A DNA stretch of 64,000 nt from Hydractinia symbiolongicarpus (GCF_029227915.1 NC_079882.1:12960001-13024000); one strand, 5' to 3'. Numbered from the stretch's first letter, positions 31,801 through 44,449 are shown. Numbers and translations: made by a program. The notes: a model not told the origin generated them from the letters alone.

Positions 31801-34560
31801 TTTCCGTACGACACGCTCAGTTCTTGCGCTATTTTATTTTTTGTTGTTTCCACGAGTTGTTGAATTCCACTAAATTGATTCATCACAACGTTTAAACATG
31901 GGCTTAAAGTGAGAATTTTTATTTTTACAAGATATAAATAATTTAGAACACGTTTCAATTTTAATAGAAGTCTGCGTTGAGATGTTAATGCATGAAAAAC
32001 ACATCGTAAATAGGAGAATATGTTTTGTAAAGAATATGTAACCCCAAAAAAATTTTTTGGGGGGTTAATTTTTAATTGATAATTTTGTATAAGCTAATGC
32101 TTTGTTTAGAACATGGAGGTAGCGTTTTGTGTTGGCTTAATGTAATACTGCATTATTCGTATAATGCCAGTTTACTGTGACATGACATACACTTTATGTC
32201 TTCTGGGAAAAAAAACAGAGCCGCGAAGTTGAATATGTTTAAAAATCATTCAATGCAGTAGAAAGATTATAAATAGGGAAAATTTCAACTAAAATTGTTA
32301 AAGTTAAATCTCCAGAAATTAAATCAGATGTAATTTAAAAGTCAGTCATATTCCGTCCACTGGTGCAAAATGTTGTTTCAATTAATATCGAATTTTAAAA
32401 ATGTACTGGAAGCAGAATGTAATAGGATCTTGTTGATAAAGACACTAAACTTACTTCCCTGGTTTGGTTTATTGTGTATTGCATGTTCAGGTGACAGTCA
32501 CTCCTTTTTTTAAACATCAACTTGTAATTTCAGGTTTTAGAGCTATTTGTGTTACTATTGTGTAGATTTTGAAAAAGATTTATTGAAATAATGTTAAGGA
32601 ATATACCAATCTCGTTTCAAGGGCTTCTTTTTTATGTGGCTGGCGCGAATTTTTTTCGGTGACTATCGAATTTTACACTTTGTGTACACAAACACAAGCA
32701 AAGCAGATTAAATTATTTTTGTTCCCAAGAATAGAATGTCATTACTTCAGCTGTTGTTTTAAATTCAGCAGTTAAGGTTGAAAGCATCATCGTCCCCAGG
32801 GACTTTTGCATTTTTGACATCGAGACCAGCGGCGAAAAAAACCCTGGTACAGGCTGGTGAGTTCTGTGATGCGATTGGATTACATCCAACATAGATAATT
32901 CATTTATGCGTCATAATATATGCAACGATTTACTATAAAGATGGCGGATTTTGTTACGAAAATAATGAAACAGAAAAATTTTCACAAATATTGACCAAAA
33001 AACGGTGAGCCAAACAGTAAATATTTTAATGAAAAATGTTATTTGGGCTTCCATTTTTCATTGTTGACATTTTAAATGAGAATAAAGTTTTCTTTTTTAA
33101 GCTTTGCAAAAAACATGACTTTTCGGCAATTGAAGTGGGTGAGAAAAGACTAGCTAGCTATCTTCTAACATGTATGTATATAGGCAAGAGCGTAATAAAC
33201 CATTACTGAATAAAAATAAGTTCTGTTTTTTATTTAGTTAGCTAGCAGACGCATCACACTTGTGTAAAATTTAGCCACAAAAGTTACAGCTAACTAAAAA
33301 ATGTCACATTCCGAAGCAAAATTCGGGTCTAAAAACACACAAAAAAGGGTTTACTGCTAAAATGAAATTATCCACAAGTATATTTTGCTTAAGATCCTAA
33401 AAACGTACTAACCAAAGAAAAAGTTTATGTAACTACCAAAAACACGTTTAAGTAATAAACAAGTAGATTAATCACTAACTTCTTGGGTAAGACATTAGAT
33501 TGCTAAGGCCTTTCTTGATCACAAGTTTCTCAGGTGGTTGTTTTTAGCACTTATAATTATTTTACCAAACGCAGTTCTGGAAATGTGAAGTAGACCTTTC
33601 GCGTGTTCATTAGTAGGAAATTTATCATGTCAAAGCACATTATATTGCTGTTTAAACACAGTATGTATGGCTTCTGGAATATTTTTTGCTATGATTCTAC
33701 TGTAAAAGTTGCTAACTGAGGAAAGCATCGTAGCGTACATATAAGGACCGAAGCTAAATTGACCCTAGGTTGTCTTCTTGTATTAGTATATCTCCCAACA
33801 AAATCAGCTTTACCACATTTTGTCGGTAAATAATGTTTAAGATTTCATCACTATAAAATATAGTTTCAGGTTGAACAAATAATAACTTGGTTTGAAATAA
33901 AACTTTCGAAAGTCAAGCGTTGAAAATCATAAACAACCAAACGACATCGTCTTCGCCAGATGCATGTAAAAACGAGGACTCGATCAAGTTGCTTTTACTA
34001 GCTGCACAAATTGTAACAACGAGACAAACTCATTAATTATTTTTAGTAACCAGTATACTGGTCATAAAAAGCAGCCTTTACCAGGGTCTTGTTTAGTCCT
34101 CAAGTAAGCGCTAGCAGCTTTGACATAGGCAGCAAACCCTGTGGACGAGGATGGGTTTAAAGATTTCTTTCCATGTGGACAAAGACATGGAAATTGCGTA
34201 AGCAGAAATATATGAACCTCCATGTGTTGGTGCAATCAGTTCTGCAGAAATTGAATGTTTTTTAGCAGATGGAATTATAAAATTTAAATAACGCCGAGAA
34301 TTTATTGAAACTTTTTTTGGGTGGTGAAAACTATCCATGATAATTTAACATCCTTTAACAAACCAAAGTCTGTGGCTAAAATAGTGAAGAAATTTGTGAT
34401 GCAGTTGCAAAATAACAATGTTAACAATGCAGTCAAATTGTTGAGCAACAAGAAGACATTTCAACCAATCCTTTGCAATAATACATACTTTTAAGTGTAT
34501 GTATGTGGAAAGAATATAAGCTCCTATCCTAGCTAAAATTGAATTCGATGAAGAATCAGT
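31801..34560. other. No gene recognised
   Basis: AT-rich, with no domain-like translation on either strand. The minus-strand open frames at 34111-34338 and 34345-34563 show no motif. The right part may be the 5' region of the integrase-type element that follows. Confidence 0.45.
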
Positions 34561-34565
34561 CATTC

Positions 34566-35666
34566 GATACTATTACCGTTGTGGTTTTCAATACAAAGAA
34601 ATTCTTTTACACCTTGAGAAGCGCCATGCGTATTTTATAAGTAGAAGTACGTTGCTTCGTAAGCTCAAATCATATGGATTACAAAGACGACATTCTTTAC
34701 AAAATGACAATTACACACACTTAGCTAATCGAGTAAAGGAAATTGAAAGTGGTGCCGGGTCATATGGAGGCTATCGAGCAGTGTGGCATACTCTGCAATT
34801 AGAAGGTTGGCAAGTTCCAAGAAACATCGTTGCCAGTATTTTAAAAGATGTAGATCCTGAAGGAACTGATTTCAGGAAAGCTAGGCGGTTAAAAAGAAGA
34901 AAACATGCAATCCTGGTCCAAACTATGCCTGGCATATTGACGGGTATGACAAAGCAAAGCCGTGGGGATTTTTAATACATGGAGCCATTGACGGATTCAA
35001 TAGGAGGATGTTGTGGCTTAGAGTGAGCAGATCTTACAAATCACCAAGTGCTATTGCAAGCATGTACTTAATATGTGTGAAAAATGTTGCGCTGTTGAAT
35101 TGGTAACAGATTTAGGCACCGAAAATGCAATTGTTTCCGCAATGCAGTCAATTTTTCGAGACAACCCTGATGCCCATAGGTATATTCCGTCACCAAGAAA
35201 TCAAAGAATAGAATGGTGGTGGTCTTACTTGAGAAAAACTAGACTTATATGGTGGCATAACTTTTTCAATGATCTAGAGTCTGAGGGTACATTGGATTTA
35301 AGCGACGAACTAAACAAGGAATGCTTATGGTATTCTTTTCTGGGATTATACAACAAGAACTCGACGATGTGAAGGAACATTGGAACACGCACTATATCCG
35401 CAAATCAAGGTTTGATTGTGTCTCAGCCTGGCCAGATTCGATTTTTAATATACCTGGAAGTTACAGAGTACAAAAATGAAACTTGAAGTAGAAGAAAACA
35501 AAATTTTGACGCAATGGAAGAAACAAACGATTCCGAAGATGAAAACGAAGTCACTGAGTATTTCGATTATGTAACTGCAGAGCTTAAAATCGATGCCTCA
35601 AAAACTTGGGATGAAGGCTTGAGCGTTTACCACACGCTTTTGAAGATTGCGCGTCAAGGGACATAA
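34566..35666 (+). pseudogene. DDE integrase-core transposase, decayed
   Basis: Four frame segments read as one protein: RYYYRCGFQYKEILLHLEKR with GSYGGYRAVWHTLQLEGW and VPRNIVASILKDVDPEG (helix-turn-helix-like N terminus), then PNYAWHIDGYDKAKPWGFLI with HGAIDGFNRRMLWL, then LVTDLGTENAIV and NQRIEWWWSYLR, then ELDDVKEHWNTHYIR. D in HIDGYD, D in TDLGTEN and E in QRIEWWW are the catalytic triad positions of the rve-type integrase core found in an animal DNA-transposon family. Frame shifts lie near 34905, 35090 and 35340. A last piece (EYFDYVTAELKIDASKTWDE) ends in TAA at 35664-35666. A zinc-ribbon/HECT-like gene faces it tail to tail. Confidence 0.82.
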
Positions 35667-37017
35667 AAAATATATACCAGATTTTGCGGATAACATAAAT
35701 TTCTATCAAATGATATAAACTAACAAAAAAGAAAAAATATCAACAGAAGTATATATAAATATAAATAACTTTTAGAAATGTTAAGGTATATATCTAAATA
35801 TCATGTTCTTGCAAATGACTGTCCTTTACAGAAACCTATGTACAGAGTTCTACGAAAACTTTCAGGACTTTTCACGTGAGCGACTGGAAGAGTTATTGAC
35901 CAACTACATGAGTGAACAACAAACAACGTTTGTTGGAAAATCATTAGAGAATGCACCATCAACTATCCCTTTCTCTTCAGCGAGATGGACCATCAACCTT
36001 TTGTTCATAATTTTGTATTTCTGTGTTTCTCGACTCCATACAGTGAAAATACGAGAAAGTGACGCAGTTAATCTTATAACAAAAAACATTTGAGATGACT
36101 TGTCAACATTGCCTTTAACTTTAGCAAGCACATCAGTTAGAGATATTTCTGGGAGGATCGGAACCAGAACTAGGAGATTCGGTATCATGATTTGTGATTG
36201 AATTATGATTTTCAGGGACAGTTGTAACAGTTGGTCTGGCAACAACAGTTGATTCTGACGAAACAGTAGATTCACTAAGTTGTAAAATATCTGTAGAAGG
36301 AGAAATGGGAGAATTATTGTTTTTCCATACTTTTAATCTTTTAATTTCGGGCTCATTGTTGTCACTTGTGCGATAACCGTTGCCAAGATCATTGAAATCA
36401 TCTTCATTATTATTTTCATTTACATCCTCATCACTCAGTTCCTCCATTTGTTCTTTGATTCTTAAGACTTTACTTTCACAAAGAAATAATGTCATTCTTT
36501 TGTAATCTTTTTGTAACTCATCTTGATATTTATATAGCACAAAAGAGCTCTTCTGATCCAGGTATGGTGACAATTTCCTTGCCACTTTCGTACAGCAGAT
36601 TATAGTAAGTTTGGTAGTGATCGTCATACAAATCTGGGTGGAACTGCTTCCATTTGTTTTCCGCACGGATTTTTATTTCATCTGCAGTTGACAGTTTCGA
36701 CACACGAAATAAAATTTTCTTCCCTCTTTTAACCATTAATCTCGATTCCTTTTCTCTCCACTCCATTAAACCAATTATGATGTTACCTTTCTTTCAGAAT
36801 GCTCTTTGTTTTTTTATTCCAAGCTACTTCTTTTTTAGTGTAACCAGTCCACAGTTTGGGTTTTTCCTTTCGACAGTCAGAGAATGATTGTAGATGGCCT
36901 ATGTAGAACAGAGAAATATATGTCAACATAATGATATGTATAGCTAGCACACTCATAGCTAGCACAATATTGTCTTTTCTTATTTTTTTTTCTTATAGAA
37001 CAGGATAGATTATCAGA

Positions 37018-37092
37018 TTATTTTTTGGAAAGCCAGCTCTTGTAATTCGGTTCTTTTAGCCAGTCGTCTAAAAATTTTGATTTCCTTGGCAT
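37018..37092 (-). other. Short relic: MPRKSKFLDDWLKEPNYKSW
   Basis: A 24-codon minus-strand frame opens with this sequence and stops after LSKK. K-x-K-F-x-x-x-W-L-x-x-x-x-x-x-x-W-L is the opening of a zinc-finger protein family common in animal transposons, normally followed by C-x2-C. That finger is absent. It lies in the intron of the HECT-like gene. Confidence 0.25.
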
Positions 37093-37294
37093 TATTATAT
37101 CTTAGTAATCTCTTTAGTTCTAAACAGAAATAAAAAGTAAACTATAGGAAACTTAATTGTTAGGTAAGGTCAAGTGAAATATAATATAGATATACCATGG
37201 TAGATAAATACTAAAACAATGATAAAACTAGAAATCAACCAAGAAAGCTTAAAAAAAGAATTTGATGATGCTTAAAAATTAAATATGCAGTCTT

Positions 37295-37440
37295 CAAACT
37301 AAATTCCAGGACATTCCAGTACAATCTCTAAAAAGAAGGAAAGTCCAGGGCATTCAGGGACATTCCAGGACAAAAACTAAATACCAGGATATTCCAGGAC
37401 ATTTCATGAAAACACCATGAAAACACCATGAAAATGATCA
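37295..37440 (+). repeat. CATTCCAGGACA short repeats
   Basis: Five variants of CATTCCAGGACA or CATTCAGGGACA occur between 37303 and 37408, followed by two and a half copies of ATGAAAACACC. No coding signal. Confidence 0.7.
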
Positions 37441-37792
37441 TCAGAAGGACTATTACTGTTTTCTCTCGAAACAGTTTCATTATCCACTAAATCATCCAAA
37501 CAGATTTAAAAAAGAAGGAAAACAGTTTTCTCACTTACCTTTTCCACAACCGGAGCAATATTTCGATTTATGAGGTATTTGCGCACCACAATGGTTGCAG
37601 AACATATCCCATCAAAGTGGTAGGTCTGAGTCACAAAGTGTGGTCATAAAACGTAAACAAAACGCACATTGAATTCTTTTTTTTTTTTAACAAATTAACT
37701 TTTTTTTATTAACATTAACTTTGTTATACATAAATTAGGTTGTTATCTCACATATAAAATACTAGATGTTTTTTTTTTGTTTTCTTACTCCA

Positions 37793-40746
37793 TCACTCTT
37801 GATGAATTGTCGCGTTGTTAGCGAGTTCAAATTCTTCTATGTTATTGTCCGCATTTCTCGGTGATCTTGATCCTCGAATGCATCTCAATGCTGGTCTTAT
37901 GAGCGAAAAGCTGATTTTCGTTCTTATGACATTGGTTGCGACCGAATTTGAAATGCTGCGTTTTTCTGCAATCATATCAGCTAACCGCTTGTAGAAGGCT
38001 TTGCATTCTTTTGCCATTGCACCATTCGCAGCGAACACCAGTGGTGTGAACGTACCATTCGCGATTTGCAACACCCGTTCGTTGTACTGTCGCTTCTTCT
38101 CTCTTTCGTTCATCTGAAAGCATCTCTTAATTTCTGAACGCCTGTACCTGTGAGCATGTAGGTTAAAAATCCTTACGTCAAAGAATACTCTTTGGCAAGG
38201 CGTCCAGAAACCGAGAGCACTGATGTCAAGACGTACTTCGTTCTGGATGTTTCCTGTTCTCTCTCGAAGACCCTCTCCGTTGACCTCAATCAGCATTGGC
38301 TCCTTCTTTACGTGATGACAGACTTCTTTTAAGAGTGAGGCGGTGATGTCACGCAGTTCGTTGTGTCGCAGGGTGACCATGCCCCCTTTTTTACAAGACA
38401 AGGCATGGCAAAGGTCGAATTTTTCACCACATACGCATTCAGTCAGGAGTCGCTCGAGGTTCCAGTTATACCTTATTCTGATTGCATCCCAAACTGCTGT
38501 TTATTCAGATCGTAGCCCCACTCTTTCAGGGGTAGTGTTGTCGGCCAGTTCGAAACGCCACTTTCAAGGTTGGTGTCGTTCAAATGTTTTTCGGCATCCA
38601 CCATTACTTCTCGTAGGCTGTCAACCTTAGCTTGTTGCTTTTTTCTCCGTTCTGCCTTGATCGCTGATTTCGTCTTGCCACCTTACCTGTGTGTCTAGGA
38701 TCATGTTCTTTAGATGGAGCGTGACCTGGCAGGAATTTTCATATTCTTCATTTGCTATTCGAGTAACATCTTTTAAACCAAGGCCTCTAAGACGTGGCGG
38801 AAGGGACAGGAGTGATCTCTCTCTATCATTAACGATATGTCCACCAGTAATGGCTGGGATGAACTGATGTCTAAGGACCTCTTCGAACGGTTGTAAGTAG
38901 TTTTCAATCCCTGGGATTGTTCGGAAGAAGTACGTCAGCTTATGCTGATATCCAGCAATATAACAGCCGTATGCTGCTTGCGGCTGTGTGGTCGCAATCC
39001 GAGAAAGCAAAACCCATTTTTCGACTAATTCATTAACGTATTTTCGCTTGTACTGTTCGCTTCCTACCACCGACCCGAGATGTCTTTCTCCTTCAGTGGT
39101 TATTTTAACCGCAGTTCCTTCAATAATCTCTCTTGCCTCGTCGAACTTCTCTGGCCTCACGATAAGCCACGACTTTGTTGGTTGGGGATGATATCCATAT
39201 TTTGGCCCACATTGGATGAGATTTGACCACCAACTACGAAGTGCGACGAGGCTTCCAGATGCGCTTACATCATCCGCGAACGCCACCATCTTGTTGTTTT
39301 GATCCTCAGTTGTTGCAATTAGTATGTCAAGTAGAGGGGATATAGCCATCGCGTAAATAGCCATTCCGAGTGGATCACCTTGTGTTGTGCCCTCTCTTGA
39401 CAAAATTTCTTGCCCCCCGATGACAAACAGACGTGCTGGCGTTTGGTAGCAATTCTTTACATATGTAGCAATCGGTGGAGATATGATGGAGATGTTGTGA
39501 AGCAGCACTTTTCTGTTCACACAGTTAAAAGCGTTTGCAGCGTCAACGAGGAGGACTGCTTCAGACTGCTCTCTTCCAAACAGCTCTTTCATTGCGTTTA
39601 TCGCCGCTTCACTATCTGCTTCTCGGCCGCACATTTGTGATTTTGAGGAAAGCTTCGACCACATCTTTCTCTGTGACACTCATTACGATTTTTCCTGCTA
39701 TTCTCCTGAGTACTTCACCTACTCCAATAGGCCGTAGTCCTGGTTGTTTGTCCAGTGGGGCTAGTCGGGATGCCATTATTGCTTCGAGGGAGTTGTCGTT
39801 GATGGTATCGACTCACATCCTTTTGATAACGTTTGCTAGCGCTCTTCTAAGATCTTGTCCAGTGTCGCCATACATCTTCCAGGAAAGTATCTTTCTCCAA
39901 CCGTCCGCATCCATACCAGATGGACCGGAACCCCCTTTCGTCATTTGGGCGCTTTGAGAATCATTTGATCGTCTATGGATTCAAAAATTATTGGTTTCAC
40001 TGTGGGAATTTCCCCTGGAAGTAGGGCTTTTTCATTTGCCTCTTTTCCATCGGGATGTTTGATTCGCAAAAGCTCCATTGTTTCGTTGTTTAAGGGTAAT
40101 ATCCCTCCTTTCATGTTGTTCGTAAGAAGCTTGATTGCACCATTCACGTTACCCTTTTGCATAGGCTCTTTAAATTGTCTTAAAAGAGCTGCCATATCTC
40201 TCTTCCCGTTGTTGGTAGGTAGACTTGACTGAATAGCTTTCGCTTCTCTGTAAAGTTTTGCAAAGTCTCCCATGTTTCCAGGCGTCGTTCAAGAGCTTCG
40301 ACGTGGTCTTTATTCTTTGATCTTTTGGATGGTTTCTGTAATAGCAAGGCGAGAATAATGTGTATCAGCCTCAGCGCATAGTTCTTGAGTGGAGAATTCT
40401 CTGTCCACGAATTCAGCAAGCGTGTCGTTTCACGAATGTATGCCTTTCTGGAAGCGCCGTTTGATAGCATGAATAGATTGCGTTTCCAGAAAACGATTTT
40501 TTCGTAAATCTCTTTAGCACTTTTCTCCATCTCACTACTTTTCGTTTCGGACCACCAGAAAAATTCCGCAATTTGTTCTTCTTGTCGCGGTGGCAAGTGC
40601 TGCTCGGGTGCAAGAGGCGGCTGGCCAACTTTCTGATTGATTTCATTTCTCGTGCAGTGTCTTAGATATTGGATTATTCCACGTTCAGATTTGCATTTCT
40701 TACCACAACGTTCGCAATTAAATAGACGTTCACTCGTTTGTTCCAT
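37793..40746 (-). pseudogene. R2-like non-LTR retrotransposon, near full-length but broken
   Basis: Minus-strand order. Met at 40744-40746 opens MEQTSERLFNCERC, part of a zinc finger (CERCGKKCKSERGIIQYLRH, then C). After a linker, GPSGMDADGWRKI and [17 protein letters not shown] are reverse-transcriptase motifs. The main reverse-transcriptase frame (38627-39679) has LLVDAANAFNCVNRKVLLHN, EGTTQGDPLGMAIYA and the catalytic box VAFADDVSASG, then the thumb. The C terminus has a CCHC motif (CVCGEKFDLCHALSC) and a restriction-like endonuclease segment (VRLDISALGFWTPCQRVFFD). Breaks: frame shifts near 40230, 39957, 39680, 38630 and 38495 and an in-frame TGA near 39810. An N-terminal finger, central RT and C-terminal CCHC plus endonuclease is the R2/NeSL/R4 plan, which usually inserts site-specifically; the target here is unclear. 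Confidence 0.88.
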
Positions 40747-40903
40747 CTCTTCTCGGTTAATATTTGGTAAAACTCTTTCTGTATGAATAATATTTTCCAA
40801 TAGTGCTATTTTACGTTGAAAAATGTTTCTCTGTAGGTAGCATTTTGTTTAATTTTACCGGAGCGATGGTTGCAATGAAATTCCGTTACGGAAAAGCGCT
40901 ACC

Positions 40904-40921
40904 ATTTTGGGATCCCAAAAT
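40904..40921. repeat. 18-bp perfect palindrome
   Basis: ATTTTGGGATCCCAAAAT, just upstream of the retroelement reading frame on the minus strand. It may be part of its 5' region or chance. Confidence 0.6.
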
Positions 40922-40979
40922 AGAGAGCCATTTGGAGCGTAAAGATATATGACGAGTCGAAACCTCTGCCGTGGAAGTT

Positions 40980-41075
40980 TTATTTTGCCGTAGAATTTTT
41001 AATTTGCCGCGAAGTCTTTAATTTGCCTTGAAATCTTTAATTTGTCGTGGGAAATGTTTAATTTGCCCTGATGCT
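40980..41075 (+). repeat. TTTAATTTGCCGYGAAGTC array, about 20-bp unit
   Basis: Five near-tandem copies of TTTAATTTGCC or TTTAATTTGTC separated by 6-10 bases of GYGRAR sequence. A short minus-strand open frame crossing it is repeat-derived. Confidence 0.7.
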
Positions 41076-41089
41076 TGTGGGCCACCGTA

Positions 41090-41640
41090 GACACTAAAGG
41101 TCGACGCAAACACATCCAACATTTTAGTTTGAATGTTGGATGAAATGTTGGATTCCAATTTTGGATAAAATTGACTTTTATCCAACATTCCATACAACAT
41201 TCGATTTTTGTCCCGTTCATTCTAATTTTCAAGATGACGATCAACGTATATATAAGGCAGCTGTTCTAATTTTAACTTAATTAAAATGAATTCCGATCGA
41301 GGTAAAAGAAGTGACTTGATAAAAAAAAAGAAGTGAAAAAGGACATTTTAACAACATTATAGCGGAGATATGTTTAGAATGGACATGACAGATTTTAAAT
41401 AAATAAACATACCCCTTAAATTTTTTGCGAAACTGTTTCGATAAAAGATCACGCTTCATTATCTTGCTACGTGTCTATTCGAATTTCACAATCGAACATA
41501 CGAAAAACACTCCTTCGTTTATGTTTTCCCATCAACGCAGTGCTGAAAGCCACATGTTGGGTGAAGGTACATACCAAACGCATCCAACACAAATTTTTGA
41601 TGTTAGATGAAATGTTGGATAATAGAAGCTTTTTGTAATC
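41090..41640. repeat. ATCCAACATT/AATGTTGGAT foldback repeats
   Basis: AATGTTGGATGAAATGTTGG and its complements ATCCAACATTCCATACAACA occur at 41110-41205 and again at 41578-41630, so the block can fold on itself at both scales. The two clusters bracket about 370 bp of unrelated sequence and may be the termini of one element. Confidence 0.6.
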
Positions 41641-41898
41641 TATCATTTTTATTTATAAATTAATTAATGTTTAGTGTGGAAACTTTTACCTGCTGAATTT
41701 CCACTCTGCGTGTAGTATAAAAAGACGACCAATATTAATTAATTTATGAATAAAAATAACACTTAACAAAAAATAAAAAAATAAAAATTCAACTGAGCTT
41801 ATATTACTATATTTCTAGTTTAGTTAAAAACAATATCGTTGTATCAACATTAACTTCAAATTAAAGACAAGAAAATGGAATAGTTTAAGTCGATTCAA

Positions 41899-44449
41899 AT
41901 GTTTAAAATTACAAAGAACTTGATTTCATGGCTGCTTTTGCTATTATGGATTACTAAGAATTATTGCCAGTATGGCAGTTACAACATAATATCTGATGAA
42001 GAAATCAATGAAGAAAATATCTATGAACGATTTGAAAGCAAAACATTAACATCATGTTACCTGCGCTGTCAAGCAAATCCAAATTGTGATCGAGTTGCAT
42101 ATCAATATGAAAGTGCAGCAAAAGACTTCATAACGTGTTACCTCATTAAAAATGTCGCAACTGATAGCAGTTTGAATGTGATAAAAGCACAGGTTATAAC
42201 ACCGGTAAATATATATTTTCTGATTTTAAAGCCTACGTTAAGTGGGGTCTTACATGTTTCCGCTTTTCCATATGGCTTATTTCAATTATTTATATGTCTT
42301 ATTTCGAATACTCCTGTCTATGTAAAAGTTAGCTAAAATTATGTCTAGGAAATGCCAATAATCAATAATCAAGCCATGTGGCATGTGTTGAAGGAATAGA
42401 ATTAACAATTTCTTTTTTAGTATATGACTAACGAAGTAGATGCTTCAAAGGAGAAAGTCAATGTCTCTAATAATAAAGCAAGTGGAGGTGGAAAATTGGA
42501 TTGCGGTACAGGTAAAATTAACATTAAATCAATTGTTTAAAGAGCTAGTGCTTGTTGGTTGCACTAAAAGTTAAAATGACTTGTTTGACCGTAAGGTTAG
42601 GGTAAAATAGAAAAAGGGAAAGCTGAAAAAATGTACATGCGTTATAACTTTCCTACATATTTTTTTAAATAACTTTTTTAATAACTTTTACTTGTCTAGC
42701 TGAATGTTAAGACGATTTTTGGAGCATAATAATGCCACGGAAGGACCTCCAAAGCACAAGATAGTTAGGATTTCTTATTGTCAAAATCAATGTAGCATGC
42801 AGGGTTCTTTATTTTTCACTACATTTTCTCATATTCATGGAAGGCCTGCAACAAAATAACATTTTCGGATAGGTTAGCTTGAATTCCTGTGAAGTGATAA
42901 ACTAACACAATTTACTTTGTCATCCTAAAGGCTTTGAAGAAGGTAGCTCATATTCAGAAACGACCTTAGTTTTCTTAACAATCATGTTCATTTCGATAGC
43001 TTGTTTTTATTTAAAACCCGCAGATTTTAATTTACTGCCCGACAGTGTCATTTATGTTGATGCAAAGCATTTCCCGAGAAGGGCAATATCATTCATGGTA
43101 ACATGGTATTGTTTAGTTTTATAATATGATAGCATAATTATAGAAGAGATTATGTAACCATACAAAATTTTTATAATAGGTGACTGAAAAAGTATTTTAT
43201 TTTGTATGTCCTTCCCTGACGCAAATGAAAATCTTAACTGAATCCCAATTATATGGATCAAACCAAATCAACAAGGGTTAAGACAGAAAATAGAATAATT
43301 AACCATTTAGGTGAAGGAAAGTAAGCAACATTTTTTGATAATGGAATTTTCAATTTTCATGATTTAGTTGATCAATATTTTGTTTGATCTAAAAGAAAAA
43401 CAAACAAGAATAACTTATCAACAAGATGGGACATTTATTTGTGGAGAAGTCAAAACATATAGTCATAAAAATATAATTACAGCTACGAGACATAGCTAAC
43501 ATTTGTTTTTAAAAAATATAATTAACTGTTACGTATTACATTTAGATTCGTTATACGCAATTGCATTTACGCAACGCGCCATTACATTACCTTATGTCAC
43601 CAAAACAATGAGTTTTGTGGATGCTATGACTATTACAGTTTGGATCAAAGTTACTGAACTCCCAGTTGCGATGACTTGCCCTGTTGTTGTTTCGTTTTTG
43701 CCTCCTGGCGATGCGAGTTGCAATGACATAAGTGTTGCAATGTCAACGGGTTCACCAAAAATGAGAGGCTACACATATCCTCGATCTGGCGACATGGTAC
43801 GTATAGCATACTAAAATCCTGCCTACTACTCTCTACGATGTGTGATTGCGTCTCAACAGAAACGATCTTCGTAATTACAAAATATGAAAGAATACATACC
43901 TAGTATAAGTAAGTTTACGATAATATATGATTGATGGTAACAATTTTAAAAGAAATTGTGACTATCTGCTTGAAAAATAAAGATTTTTATAGGACTTTAA
44001 GTTAACTAGCTTTTAAAGAGACTCGTGCGTTAAAGATTTTTTTTTTTCATTTTAAAATATAGAATGCTGAAAACAAGCTTCATGAATGGGTACATGTAGC
44101 CATTTTATACGATGGAATAAGAAACAGTCAGGATTTTTACATCAATGGCACAAAAACGCGGAGCATGTCATGGGAAGAAGTAAAAACGAGGGTAGTTGAT
44201 CAAATTCAGGTGACTATTGGTAGTGATGTAGATAAGGAGACAGACTGTGTTATAAATGACATACAACAAAGTTTCGTTGGCAGTGTGGCTAATTTATTCG
44301 TATGGAAGAGATTGTTGACTTCTGACGAACTTACGGCAGCTTACAAGAACCAACCAAACACAACTGATGCTATTGTGCTGTGGCACGAGTTTCTTTCCAA
44401 AGTCGATGGCGTTTCGAACATAATAGAGCCATTCCAATCTTGTTTATAA
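41899..44449 (+). CDS. Secreted PAN/Apple plus laminin-G/pentraxin-like protein
   Basis: Four exons, 41899-42204, 42421-42511, 43546-43796 and 44063-44449, join in phases 0, 1 and 0 with GT-AG borders and give 344 residues. The start at 41899 is followed by a signal peptide (LISWLLLLLWITKNYC). Residues about 45-95 are a PAN/Apple-type cysteine module (SCYLRCQANPNCDRVAYQY, then TCYLIKN). A short linker (SNNKASGGGKLDCGTG) leads to a concanavalin-like LamG/pentraxin fold: SFVDAMTITVWIKVTE, HEWVHVAILYDG, FYINGTKT, then SFVGSVANLFVWKRLLTSDE and WHEFLS near the end. All pieces are extracellular binding modules, so a secreted lectin-like or matrix-associated role is likely; the ligand is not predictable. 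No membrane anchor follows. The frame is intact, unlike most of its neighbours. Confidence 0.85.

Larger units (their letters stand above)
35904..37605 (-). pseudogene. Zinc-ribbon and HECT-like protein of the integrase element, decayed
   Basis: On the minus strand, exon 1 (37539-37605) encodes MFCNHCGAQIPHKSKYCSGC plus GKG, a CxxC...CxxC zinc ribbon, with donor AAAAG|GTAAGT. After an acceptor at about 36912 comes EKPKLWTGYTKKEVAW, then IIIGLMEWREKESRLMVKRG, ENKWKQFHPDLYDDHYQTYY and YESGKEIVTIPGSEE, then YKYQDELQKDYKRM, an acidic linker (near 36350-36450), and finally LTDVLAKVKGNVDKSSQMFF with WSRETQKYKI and VHLAEEKGIVDGAFSNDF. The last part matches the start of a HECT ubiquitin-ligase domain (G-x-D-G-x-x-S-x-x-F). 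The rest of the HECT domain, with its catalytic Cys, is absent. At least three frame shifts occur (near 36795, 36570, 36200). G2E3-like genes of this build travel with integrase-core elements in animals. Confidence 0.65.

Noticed and set aside
35803-36093. Plus-strand open frame that looks moderately coding
   Set aside because: The minus strand at the same place matches the start of a HECT domain in order with the rest of that gene, so the plus frame is its shadow.
39535-39957. Plus-strand open frame of 140 codons
   Set aside because: Antisense of the reverse-transcriptase region of the R2-like element.
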